From Planctomycetia bacterium (lineage in GTDB: Bacteria; Planctomycetota; Planctomycetia; Gemmatales; HRBIN36): a stretch of DNA of 64,000 bases. Every line of letters starts with the position of its first letter. Within the stretch, counting starts at the first letter, position 1. Below the pieces are notes generated by a model. That model worked only from the letters and a program-made list of their open reading frames with translations. It was not told the DNA's origin and made no database searches. Where the stretch lies: positions 1 to 64,000 of the forward strand of contig JAEUIE010000016.1 of the NCBI GenBank assembly GCA_016795155.1, read 5' to 3'. Position numbers and translations under genes: made by a program. Of this stretch, positions 35,642 through 43,876 are shown in pieces.

Positions 35642-38600
35642 ATGACTCTATCACATCAGTTTTGGCATCGCAATTTGCGAACGCGACCAGGCGCCATTAT
35701 CGTTCTTGCCACGTTGACACTGGTGGTGATATTCACCTTTGTTGCCCTGGCGATTGATTTGAGTATGAAAGCACTGGCTCGTAACCAGTGTCAGAATGCA
35801 GCCGATGCTGCAGCAATTACCGGGGCCCGCTCTTTGACAGGTGACCCTTCAACGGGTTATAACCTGGCCAACGTGCTGCCTAATTCGCAGGCAGCAGCCG
35901 GGAACAACTACATCCTCGGACAGGCTATCAACCCTTCTACCCAAGTCTCCATCACACCAGGACATTATTACTACAACCAGGCAACAGCAAGCTTTGTGGC
36001 CTCCACCGATCCTGGTGCTCCTGCTATCAACATCACTCCCTTGCCTCCTAATACTCTGGTGAAGGCTGATGTAACTCACAATGCGCCGAGTTATTTTTCC
36101 CGCATCCTCGGCTATACCTCGATGAATACCCAGGCGACTGCAACAGCCATTCACAGACCACGAGATATAGTCATGGTGGTGGACTTTTCCCACTCCATGG
36201 CCTTCGACAGCTTAATGGCTACGCCACTGGCGAATACCAGTAACACCATTGACCGCACCAATACGCAGTCAGGCACCACAGAAAATCCAACCATGGGACA
36301 TTATTCCCATGCAACTCGATTTCCGCTTCGGGGCACTACGCCGTTTCAGCACATTACGGGTGAAATTGTCGGAGTGAATAATCTCTTTGCGGAAGGCCCA
36401 GGTGGAGATCCGCCAGTCGTTGAAGATTTTTATCAGGATGCTGCTCCGTTTGGAAATACCACCAAGGCATTCAATAAAAACGATACTCCGGGTGGTGCAA
36501 CCTACTTGCGCAATGCTTCCAACAACTTCTACATTGCTCGCAATGTCAATGAAGTGGTAAACCGCGCGGTTGGTTCAACATCCACAACAGTGGCTGCACC
36601 TTTTGACAATATGGATCCTGCTTCAAGTACTGCAGGTTATGGTGTTAATTTCAAGAGTTACATTGAAGGACCCGGATATTGGGGCAAGACTTTCTTCATC
36701 TGGCCACCTGATCCTCGTGGTTCAACGATCCCCAACGATATTTCAGCATCCAATGATGCTAAAGACTGGAGACAGCGATTTTTCATCGAAGATGATGCAG
36801 GAGAAGTGGCAGCTCCACCCCCGCCTCCTCCACCACCTCCACCACCGCCACCTCCGCCTCCGGCAGGTCCACCACCTCCTCCGCCACCACCTCCTCCGCC
36901 TCCTCCACCGCCTCCGCCTCCAGGGCCACCACCGCCACCACCGCCACCTCCACCGCCGCCTCCACCACCGCCTCCGCCTCCCCCTGGTGGAACTGACATG
37001 GCTTTACAGAGTGTAACAGTGACTTCAAGGCCATTGCGAAATAATGCCTTACTCTGGTATGCACGCACCAACTGGAATACGACCCCTTCACCGGGAACGT
37101 ACTATCAAGCACCTCAGACTCTAGGCACAGGGACAACAGGAATCGGCACGCCTGTAGCACCTCATACCGTGGTTCGGTTTAATCCGACACGAGAACATAA
37201 TGTTCAAAACATGAGTGGTGCGACTACACAATCGCTTATTGCCTATAACAATTCTTCTTATCTAGGCGCAGGAACACGGCGCTATTGCATGCGTATCAAC
37301 TACGATGCTATTTTGTACTGGTTGAAAAACATGGACGGCAATTCGGGAGCAAATCCCTTCCCGAGTGTCATGCGGGCGGGTGGCATACTCTTTTACGATG
37401 CTATTCCGGATACTATCACCAGTCCGCGTGGCAACATGCCCACTACGACGCAGGCGCAACGCAACGAACGATTCTGGAAAGAATACATCGATTACGTTCT
37501 GGGATTTTACGAGAATAATTCGTCAAATGGTCATCCCTTCCTAGGTGGCGGTACGAGAAGCTGGAACAACCAGGCCATGCGAAAGTCAGGTTATGGTTGG
37601 GATATTGGAATTGATGAGACTGCAGCAACTGGTACGAATCAATTCCCCATGGCAAACAACTCGAATCAGTGTGTCATCAATGTTCGTCCGGTTGGTTCTG
37701 ACGCACGATATATGAACTATCGTGACAGTCCTATGCGACCTAAAACCAGGTATTGGTTTGGTCCGCTGACCATGCTTGATTTCATCGAGAATTATAACTT
37801 CAACAGCTATACTAATACAGCTGGCCAGACAGGTTCTCGATTCTGGCTTCCAGGCACCGCACATCAGGCACCGATGTGGCAGCTGAAAGTAGGTGTCCAA
37901 ACGGTGATCGGCGATGTGCGCAACAATCATCCAAATGACTACCTTGCCGTAGTGGGCTTCAGTGTGCCAGCTTACAACAATGGACCTTCAGGTGGCAGTT
38001 CGACAACTCAGCCGGGATACTTCAATCAGGTGCTTTCGCCGCTTTCGCCGTTGTTTAACAACAACTACAAGCGTATGGTGAATTCGATCTGGTTCCCGCG
38101 AAAAGTGATTAATTCAACTCCCTACACTGAAATTCACCCATTCGATGCTGCGGGGATGAATACGATTCCACGAGCAATTCGTGGAACGTGTAGTCCCATG
38201 GCATTTGCATTGGCCTATAACCAGTTCAGTGGCGAAACCACCATGAAGAATTACAATCCGGTCCCTGCGCCTGATTATGAAGCGGGTGGTAATGGACGAA
38301 ACGGCGCTCAACGGCTCATCATCTATGAAACCGATGGCGTCTCATCAGCTACTTCATTCCTGCTTGGAACTGAGACGGATTCTTCACATCTGGTGCGCAA
38401 CCAGCACCGATCCTATTTTAAAGTGCGTTGGCGTGATTCAGGTGGTTCACCCGAATACCCGGATGGCGTGTACGGCCCTGTGGATGATGCAGTTACACAA
38501 ACCAAAACCATGTGTGACATCATCACCAGCAAAACCACCGATGCCGTGCCCGGCTTTGCTACCAATACCAAGCCTGTTACGATCCACTGTATCGCTTTCG

Positions 38601-38833
38601 GCAGCTTGTTCGATCCGGCTTATACCGATTCAGCGACCGTAGCGGCTCGTAACAAGGCTCTCGATTTGTTGCAGTACGCTCAGTACAAGGGAGGCACCCA
38701 GCCAACGCCTTCCACGGCACTCGAGTCGTACAAGATTATCAATCAGCCAAACTATGCAGATCGTATCGAAGCGCTGCGTCAGGCTTTCAGCCGAAGTATG
38801 CAGGATGCCGTTACAGTAACGATCATCCGCTAG
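35642..38833 (+). CDS. TadG-like protein with vWA domain split by a long polyproline tract
   Basis: A 1,063-residue protein. The N-terminus is the TadG/TadE_N pattern: PGAIIVLATLTLVVIFTFVA, then NQCQNAADAAAITGARSL. A vWA-like core begins near residue 177 with the metal-site motif VVDFSHSMA (DxSxS). Its later part appears near residue 895 (RLIIYETDGVSS), with about 700 residues between. Within that insert, residues 392-448 are 57 residues of which 54 are Pro (three runs separated by AG and G). The ATG at 35642 is preferred over upstream in-frame TTG codons. It is probably a surface or pilus-associated adhesin; the role of the proline rod is unknown. Confidence 0.85.
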   Translation: MTLSHQFWHRNLRTRPGAIIVLATLTLVVIFTFVALAIDLSMKALARNQCQNAADAAAITGARSLTGDPSTGYNLANVLPNSQAAAGNNYILGQAINPSTQVSITPGHYYYNQATASFVASTDPGAPAINITPLPPNTLVKADVTHNAPSYFSRILGYTSMNTQATATAIHRPRDIVMVVDFSHSMAFDSLMATPLANTSNTIDRTNTQSGTTENPTMGHYSHATRFPLRGTTPFQHITGEIVGVNNLFAEGPGGDPPVVEDFYQDAAPFGNTTKAFNKNDTPGGATYLRNASNNFYIARNVNEVVNRAVGSTSTTVAAPFDNMDPASSTAGYGVNFKSYIEGPGYWGKTFFIWPPDPRGSTIPNDISASNDAKDWRQRFFIEDDAGEVAAPPPPPPPPPPPPPPPPAGPPPPPPPPPPPPPPPPPPGPPPPPPPPPPPPPPPPPPPPGGTDMALQSVTVTSRPLRNNALLWYARTNWNTTPSPGTYYQAPQTLGTGTTGIGTPVAPHTVVRFNPTREHNVQNMSGATTQSLIAYNNSSYLGAGTRRYCMRINYDAILYWLKNMDGNSGANPFPSVMRAGGILFYDAIPDTITSPRGNMPTTTQAQRNERFWKEYIDYVLGFYENNSSNGHPFLGGGTRSWNNQAMRKSGYGWDIGIDETAATGTNQFPMANNSNQCVINVRPVGSDARYMNYRDSPMRPKTRYWFGPLTMLDFIENYNFNSYTNTAGQTGSRFWLPGTAHQAPMWQLKVGVQTVIGDVRNNHPNDYLAVVGFSVPAYNNGPSGGSSTTQPGYFNQVLSPLSPLFNNNYKRMVNSIWFPRKVINSTPYTEIHPFDAAGMNTIPRAIRGTCSPMAFALAYNQFSGETTMKNYNPVPAPDYEAGGNGRNGAQRLIIYETDGVSSATSFLLGTETDSSHLVRNQHRSYFKVRWRDSGGSPEYPDGVYGPVDDAVTQTKTMCDIITSKTTDAVPGFATNTKPVTIHCIAFGSLFDPAYTDSATVAARNKALDLLQYAQYKGGTQPTPSTALESYKIINQPNYADRIEALRQAFSRSMQDAVTVTIIR
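36815..36985 (+). repeat. CCN triplet repeat encoding polyproline
   Basis: This is 171 bases of almost pure CCN codons (CCA, CCG, CCT, CCC mixed). Codon mixing keeps the DNA from being a perfect microsatellite, but its length could still vary by slippage in multiples of three. Translation would depend on elongation factor P to avoid ribosome stalling (established for polyproline). Confidence 0.95.
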
Positions 38834-38861
38834 ACTTCTGGCTGAAAAACATGCTAAGGTT

Positions 38862-38888
38862 AAGAGGATGGTAAACAGCCATCCTCTT
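38862..38888 (+). terminator. Intrinsic terminator of the tad-like operon
   Basis: AAGAGGATGG and CCATCCTCTT form a perfect 10-bp stem with the loop TAAACAG, followed by TTCATT. It lies 28 bases after the vWA gene and separates it from the ABC-transporter cluster. Confidence 0.85.
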
Positions 38889-38940
38889 TTCATTCCGCAC
38901 CGAGCAACTCGGTTGCATTTCGTGCCCAGGAAATGCTCTC

Positions 38941-39708
38941 GTGAAGGACTCTGTCTGTACCTTTGAACTGCAGCAAGCTGGCAAGACCTATCGTCGCTGG
39001 ATAGGCCAACCGAGGCAGTTGGAAGCATTATCCAATGCAACACTGCAGGTGAACCAGGGTGAAGTTTTTGCGCTGGTTGGTCCCAATCGAGCAGGCAAAA
39101 CAACTCTTGTCAAACTGCTGCTCAGCCTTTGTAAGCCTACTTCAGGTTCGGTTGTGCGCTGGGGTGTTCCTTCGTCAGATCGTACGACACTCTCGCGAAT
39201 TGGTTATGTCCATGAGAACCAGGCATTCCCGCGCTATCTCTCTGCCAGTTCATTGTTGCAGTATTATGGCACACTGACGTATTTGACTGAGGATGTACTC
39301 GAAAAGCGTATTCCGCAATTGTTGCAGCAGGTAGGCCTGGCTCGGCGCAGCCAGGAACCCATTCGTGCCTTCAGCAAAGGTATGGTGCAGCGTCTGGCAT
39401 TAGCTCAGGCGCTCCTCAACGATCCTGATCTTCTGGTACTGGATGAACCAACAGAAGGACTGGATCAGGATGGGAGACAAATGGTGCACGATGTGGTGCT
39501 GGAAATGAAGCAGCGAGGTAAAACAATACTTCTGGTGTCGCATGTACTTCACGATATTGAACAGCTATGCGACCGGCTGGGCGTTCTGATCAATGGACGG
39601 TTTGCCTACCTGGGTACCATGAAGGACTTCCGGAAAGATCCGACAAATGGTATGGACCGTACCCTTGCAGAAGCCTTGAAACCTCTATATGCGCAACAAC
39701 AATTATGA
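38941..39708 (+). CDS. ABC transporter ATP-binding protein (ABC-2 type)
   Basis: A 255-residue ATPase. Walker A reads LVGPNRAGKTTLVK: Arg replaces the Gly usual at the fourth position of GPNGAGKTT, a variable position, so activity is likely kept. Signature is AFSKGMVQRLALAQAL, Walker B LLVLDEPTEGLD, switch His in LLVSHVLHD. The frame starts at GTG 38941; a nearby ATG is out of frame. The permease gene begins 11 bases after its stop. Together they form an ABC-2 exporter, first of six collinear genes. Confidence 0.92.
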   Translation: MKDSVCTFELQQAGKTYRRWIGQPRQLEALSNATLQVNQGEVFALVGPNRAGKTTLVKLLLSLCKPTSGSVVRWGVPSSDRTTLSRIGYVHENQAFPRYLSASSLLQYYGTLTYLTEDVLEKRIPQLLQQVGLARRSQEPIRAFSKGMVQRLALAQALLNDPDLLVLDEPTEGLDQDGRQMVHDVVLEMKQRGKTILLVSHVLHDIEQLCDRLGVLINGRFAYLGTMKDFRKDPTNGMDRTLAEALKPLYAQQQL

Positions 39709-39719
39709 TCTGAGAAACC

Positions 39720-40832
39720 ATGTACGAAGCAGTTCAACAGAATGAATTTTCACCGCAAGCCTGGCGTGCCTTTACTGCTTTGATTGCGGATACTTATCGC
39801 CAGGCACATGCGTCGGCAGTTCTCTGGATCATGCTGACGGTCACGCTGGTCGGATTTCTACTTTGCCTGAGTGTCAGCATGGAAGGGTTTATGACACTAG
39901 GTCCCAAAGAAGAAGCACCTGAATTTCTTCCACCCGATGCCCCGGCGCTCTATATGGTGAACGATGTTGTGATGTATCTTGGTGGGATAGGCTCACTATT
40001 CCCGGCACTGGGTCAGTCGCACATGCGAGATACCTTCTTTCGTCGGGAAGCAACCCGTACGGGTGTCATTCGTGCTGAAGGAAAGCTGTATCTGGGTTTC
40101 GGCATGATCGAAGTAGCACGCACCCGCCAAGCGAGCGATGCGGTCCGTTTTCTGGAGGTGTTGCTGGCTACCACCATGGCAGGCATGGTCGGAATGGTGC
40201 TGGCTATTATCTGGACTGCAGGTTTCCTGCCAACTTTTTTGGAGCCTGGTGCAGCTTCAGTGCTACTGGTCAAACCGGTGCCACGCTGGCAACTGCTGAT
40301 CGGAAAATATCTGGGAGTGGTGATTTTCGTTGGTGTTCAGGTATCGCTCTTTGTTCTTCTGACATGGCTGGCTCTGGGTTGGCGTACTGGAGTCTGGGAT
40401 TTTCCTTATCTTTTCACTGTTCCAGTCATGACATTGCAGTTTGCCATTTTTTACAGCTTCTCAGTGATGCTTGCAGTTATTACTCGTAACACCGTAGCCT
40501 GTGCGTTTGGCACGCTGCTGTTTTTTGCAGCATGCATAGTCATGAACACCGCCCGCCATTCACTGGTCATTCATGCCGGCGAACCGGGATACCTGGCTCA
40601 TGTTCCTTTGATGGTGGAAGCTGGTTATTGGTTTTTACCCAAGCCAGTTGACCTGGTCATTCTATTGTCAAGCTCTCTCGATGCTGCCAACTACTTCCAG
40701 CAGATGTTTGAGTACCATGCACTGCATCAACGCGCAGGATTCTCAGCAACGATGTCGATCCTGGCATCCTGCCTGTTTATGGTTGCCAGTCTGTGGATTG
40801 GTGCTGTACAGTTCAATGATGTAGATTATTAA
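39720..40832 (+). CDS. ABC-2 type transporter permease
   Basis: A 370-residue inner-membrane protein with about seven hydrophobic segments (near 32-54, 80-95, 145-170, 178-190, 200-225, 235-275, 335-360). The segment SVLLVKPVPRWQLLIGKYLG is the characteristic ABC-2 coupling region following a membrane helix. ABC-2 permeases export lipids, polysaccharides or copper-associated factors; the substrate is not visible here. It partners the ATPase encoded 11 bases upstream. Confidence 0.88.
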   Translation: MYEAVQQNEFSPQAWRAFTALIADTYRQAHASAVLWIMLTVTLVGFLLCLSVSMEGFMTLGPKEEAPEFLPPDAPALYMVNDVVMYLGGIGSLFPALGQSHMRDTFFRREATRTGVIRAEGKLYLGFGMIEVARTRQASDAVRFLEVLLATTMAGMVGMVLAIIWTAGFLPTFLEPGAASVLLVKPVPRWQLLIGKYLGVVIFVGVQVSLFVLLTWLALGWRTGVWDFPYLFTVPVMTLQFAIFYSFSVMLAVITRNTVACAFGTLLFFAACIVMNTARHSLVIHAGEPGYLAHVPLMVEAGYWFLPKPVDLVILLSSSLDAANYFQQMFEYHALHQRAGFSATMSILASCLFMVASLWIGAVQFNDVDY

Positions 40833-40876
40833 GGAGACGGTACAAAGCTGTTGGTGAAACTTCTTTGGACCATGCC

Positions 40877-42100
40877 ATGCCCCGAGTAAAACACAAGGCG
40901 AATTTTCAGCAATCAGCCATGCCAGTCATGCCGGAGAAATCCCAGTTGGCAACTGCGCAGACAGAAAAGTCTACGTCCTCCCCCGTTCGACCGAGCGCCC
41001 ATCTTTATTTTGTCAATGCACCTGTCGATTTCCTGGTGATAGGACTTGCATCAATCATCATGTACGTGGCGATGGTGCTGCTTTATCAAGGGCAGTCAGT
41101 TGTCTGGGCTGGGCAGTTAGCCTTTGCCATGCAGATTGTGATCAATCATCCACATTTTGCTGCAACCAATTATCGTCTGTATCACAACAAGGAAAACATT
41201 ATGCAGTATCCGATAACTGCACTGGTGATTCCCTGGCTGGTGCTGGCAGCCATGATAGGTTCATTTCTTTCTCCAACATTTATTGCCGTTATTTTCTTCA
41301 AGATATTTCTGTTCTGGTCGCCTTACCATTTCAGTGGCCAGACGTTGGGCATCACTTTGATATATGCTCGACGGGCTGGCTTCTTCGTGGGCAAATGGGA
41401 ACGGTTTACCCTCTCGAACCTGATCTATTCTTCATTCCTGTTTATGACGGCACGAGGCGACATGATAACTGCAGCTTCGGATCTGGTATTGCCTGTGCAG
41501 TATGATGTGGAACAATACCGCCTCGGTTTGCCCGACTGGGTGCCCAATGTGATATTGGTCTGGATGATAGTGAATGGCTTGGGCTTTATTACACTGGTAA
41601 TCAAATGGTGCAAGGAACAGGGCCGCATGATCCCAGCCATTGTGCTGCTGCCCGTTTTCACGCAACTCATCTGGTTCATCCCCGGTTCGTTTTGCCCATC
41701 ATTTTATCTGTTCGTCCCGATGTTTCACAGTCTGCAGTACCTGCTGATTGCATGGTCGTTACAGCTAAAGGAAAAGATGGATGTGGAGAAAATTACTCCA
41801 TCAGTTGGTTATGTCGTCAAAGAATCGTTGCGCTGGGGAGGCATCAACCTGCTTCTCGGTTCCATTCTGTTTTGGGGTATACCCCAAGCCATGTACTTCA
41901 TCTTCAAAAACGAGTTTGAGCTGAACTATAGTTATCTTTTTGTGCTGGGAATTATCGTTGCCGGTGTACAAGTACATCATTTCTTTGTCGATGGGGTTAT
42001 CTGGAAACTGAAGAAGAAAACGGTGGCTTCTCCATTGATGGTAAACCTGGATGACTTGATTCATCCACCCGCTGTCATGCAGCCTGCCAGGGGAGTTTGA
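40877..42100 (+). CDS. Polytopic membrane protein of unknown function
   Basis: A 407-residue protein. A polar N-terminal region of about 40 residues is followed by eight or more hydrophobic segments. Polar motifs include INHPHFAATNYRLYHNKE, SPYHFSGQTLGITLIYARR and FHSLQYLLIAWSLQ. The repeated His-rich membrane-edge motifs suggest a metal-dependent or lipid-modifying active site, but no family is recognised. The chosen ATG at 40877 lies downstream of an in-frame TTG. Its stop codon overlaps the start of the cyclophilin gene (TGATG), so the two are translationally coupled. Confidence 0.75.
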   Translation: MPRVKHKANFQQSAMPVMPEKSQLATAQTEKSTSSPVRPSAHLYFVNAPVDFLVIGLASIIMYVAMVLLYQGQSVVWAGQLAFAMQIVINHPHFAATNYRLYHNKENIMQYPITALVIPWLVLAAMIGSFLSPTFIAVIFFKIFLFWSPYHFSGQTLGITLIYARRAGFFVGKWERFTLSNLIYSSFLFMTARGDMITAASDLVLPVQYDVEQYRLGLPDWVPNVILVWMIVNGLGFITLVIKWCKEQGRMIPAIVLLPVFTQLIWFIPGSFCPSFYLFVPMFHSLQYLLIAWSLQLKEKMDVEKITPSVGYVVKESLRWGGINLLLGSILFWGIPQAMYFIFKNEFELNYSYLFVLGIIVAGVQVHHFFVDGVIWKLKKKTVASPLMVNLDDLIHPPAVMQPARGV

Positions 42101-43038
42101 TGCTACACTTCGCCCTGCTTTGGCTATTCGTGGGATTGCAGGGAATACCCGCACCGGAGGGTGTCAAGGTAGCCGAGGAACGACTGGTTTTGAAAACACC
42201 AGCCGGGGTGATTGTTATTGCGTTGTACCCGGAGGTAGCACCTCAATCGGTTGCTCAGATGCTGAAATTGGCACGCGAGGGTATTTTTGATGGAATCTGC
42301 ATACCACGCATTGCTCCCGGGTTTCTGCTCCAGTTCAGTGCAGCAGAACTGGATCGCCAGCCAGTTCTGCCTGCAAGCCTGAGAACACTGATCAGGCCGT
42401 TGCCTGCAGAGTTCAGCAAGCTCAAACATGTGCGAGGAATGGTCAATCTTGGACGGCTCGACGGAGATGTGAACAGCGCTACTACTTCGTTCTGTATTCT
42501 TCTGGGTGATGCACCTCACCTGGATGGAAAGTACACCATTTTTGGACATGTCGAGTATGGCATGGATGTCGTGGAGGAGATTCTGAATGCTCCACGCGAT
42601 GGTACGCATCCTCTCGAACGAATCGACATCGATAAAGTGGAGGTGCTGACGGGTAGCGATCTGCGGAATTATCCACCACCTCGTGTTAAAGCTGTATTCA
42701 GTTCGAAGGCGCAAAGTACAGCCCCGCTGAGCGCTGAGCAGGTTGCACGTGGTGCCATGGAAAGGCAGGGGCTATTAACCATTGGTATTTTTCTGATGAT
42801 CGTCTGTTCACTGATCAATGTCTTTGTTCCAAAACTGCGCCCCGGACAAATGCAGACACTGAACCTGACGATCGTATTGATTGGAGCTTTTTTAGTTGTT
42901 GCCCTCCTTCAGCCACTCAGTCTTGATTTGTTTCATACACCGGGTGGAACCAAGCTTGGCCATGGAGTAGCCATCGTCATCTTTTTCGGTTTACTGGGAG
43001 TGTTCCGGCTGATGAGTCGTTTTGAAAGTGCATCCTGA
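42100..43038 (+). CDS. Cyclophilin-type peptidyl-prolyl isomerase with C-terminal membrane anchor
   Basis: A 312-residue protein. The cyclophilin domain (about 25-190) has APQSVAQMLKLAREGIFDGI, IAPGFLLQF, the GMVNLGRLDGDVNSATTSFCILLGD block and YTIFGHVEYGMDVVEEI. The usual catalytic Arg of FHRV is represented by CIPRIAPGF, consistent with activity. The N-terminal hydrophobic stretch looks like a signal peptide. Three hydrophobic segments follow at about 225-245, 260-278 and 290-306, which is unusual for a cyclophilin. The domain is probably periplasmic and membrane-tethered. It overlaps the upstream gene by one base; the protease gene begins 1 base after its stop. Confidence 0.88.
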   Translation: MLHFALLWLFVGLQGIPAPEGVKVAEERLVLKTPAGVIVIALYPEVAPQSVAQMLKLAREGIFDGICIPRIAPGFLLQFSAAELDRQPVLPASLRTLIRPLPAEFSKLKHVRGMVNLGRLDGDVNSATTSFCILLGDAPHLDGKYTIFGHVEYGMDVVEEILNAPRDGTHPLERIDIDKVEVLTGSDLRNYPPPRVKAVFSSKAQSTAPLSAEQVARGAMERQGLLTIGIFLMIVCSLINVFVPKLRPGQMQTLNLTIVLIGAFLVVALLQPLSLDLFHTPGGTKLGHGVAIVIFFGLLGVFRLMSRFESAS

Positions 43039-43039
43039 T

Positions 43040-43825
43040 ATGAAACCCTGGGCTTATCTGGCATTATTGGTGTTGCCTTGCATGCTTCTGCCAGGAGGCA
43101 AGTCTGGGCCAGTTTCTTTCCAGGCTGGATTGTCACAATCATCTTGGAATCACGAGTTGCTCACGAGAAGCACCGTGCTCATCTGGTCGCAAAGGCCAAC
43201 GGGAATCACGCTAACAACTGGTGTGGTACTTGATAAGGAACGGAAACTGGTACTGGCCACTCGACATGCCTTGGAGAAACTTGATCACACAGGTAATCCA
43301 GATGGATTAATTAATTCTATTTACGTTTTGTGGCCAGAACTTGATCAGGAAGGAAAGCTGATACGTACCAGTGATCATTATTTTCAACTGATGCGATCGG
43401 GGAAATTACCGACGGCCAAATTGATCAAGGAAGACCCTTCGCGTGATCTTGTCATCCTGCAGGCAGGTACTGAATCTCCAGGATACATAAAAAACGTTTC
43501 AATTCACCAACAGTCAATTTCACCAGGAACCAGTCTGGCTGGAATGGCACAACCCTTTACACGTGGTCAACTTTGGCATCCATTTACGGTTAGTATGCAG
43601 GAATTAACTCATCGTCGTCTGTCGTATGCCTCGCAGGGTAATCGCGTAGCACTCTACCTGGCAGCAGTGGATGATGTGATTGAATTCGGCTACAGTGGCT
43701 CACCCATGGTGATGACTTCGAATGGTCAATTGGCAGGTATTCTGCTGGCAGCCCAGTTGGATAGGCCAGGAACACTGGTTCTCATCACCAGCCAGGAAAT
43801 AATGCAGTTGTTGCCTATAGAATAA
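43040..43825 (+). CDS. Exported trypsin-like (S1) serine protease homologue
   Basis: A 261-residue protein with a signal peptide (MKPWAYLALLVLPCMLLPGG). The chymotrypsin fold is suggested by VLATRHALEK (His), DPSRDLVILQAG (Asp) and EFGYSGSPMVMTSNGQLAGIL (Ser). The nucleophile motif is GYSGSP rather than GNSGGP, an uncommon variant that may alter the oxyanion hole. Length is short and no PDZ domain follows. It lies directly between the cyclophilin and HtrA genes on the same strand, which supports an envelope protein-quality role (inference). Confidence 0.8.
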   Translation: MKPWAYLALLVLPCMLLPGGKSGPVSFQAGLSQSSWNHELLTRSTVLIWSQRPTGITLTTGVVLDKERKLVLATRHALEKLDHTGNPDGLINSIYVLWPELDQEGKLIRTSDHYFQLMRSGKLPTAKLIKEDPSRDLVILQAGTESPGYIKNVSIHQQSISPGTSLAGMAQPFTRGQLWHPFTVSMQELTHRRLSYASQGNRVALYLAAVDDVIEFGYSGSPMVMTSNGQLAGILLAAQLDRPGTLVLITSQEIMQLLPIE

Positions 43826-43876
43826 TGTTATTCACATTCAGTCGATCATCTTGAACTGCTCAAGAGGGAGAATCTC

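Noticed and set aside
36815-36985. CRISPR or microsatellite array
   Set aside because: The repeat is coding CCN triplets without spacers, and no CRISPR-type direct repeats occur anywhere in the window.
36658-37071. Minus-strand frame of 137 codons rich in glycine
   Set aside because: It is the complement of the polyproline tract in the vWA gene. Low complexity keeps the frame open; there is no start signal or family.
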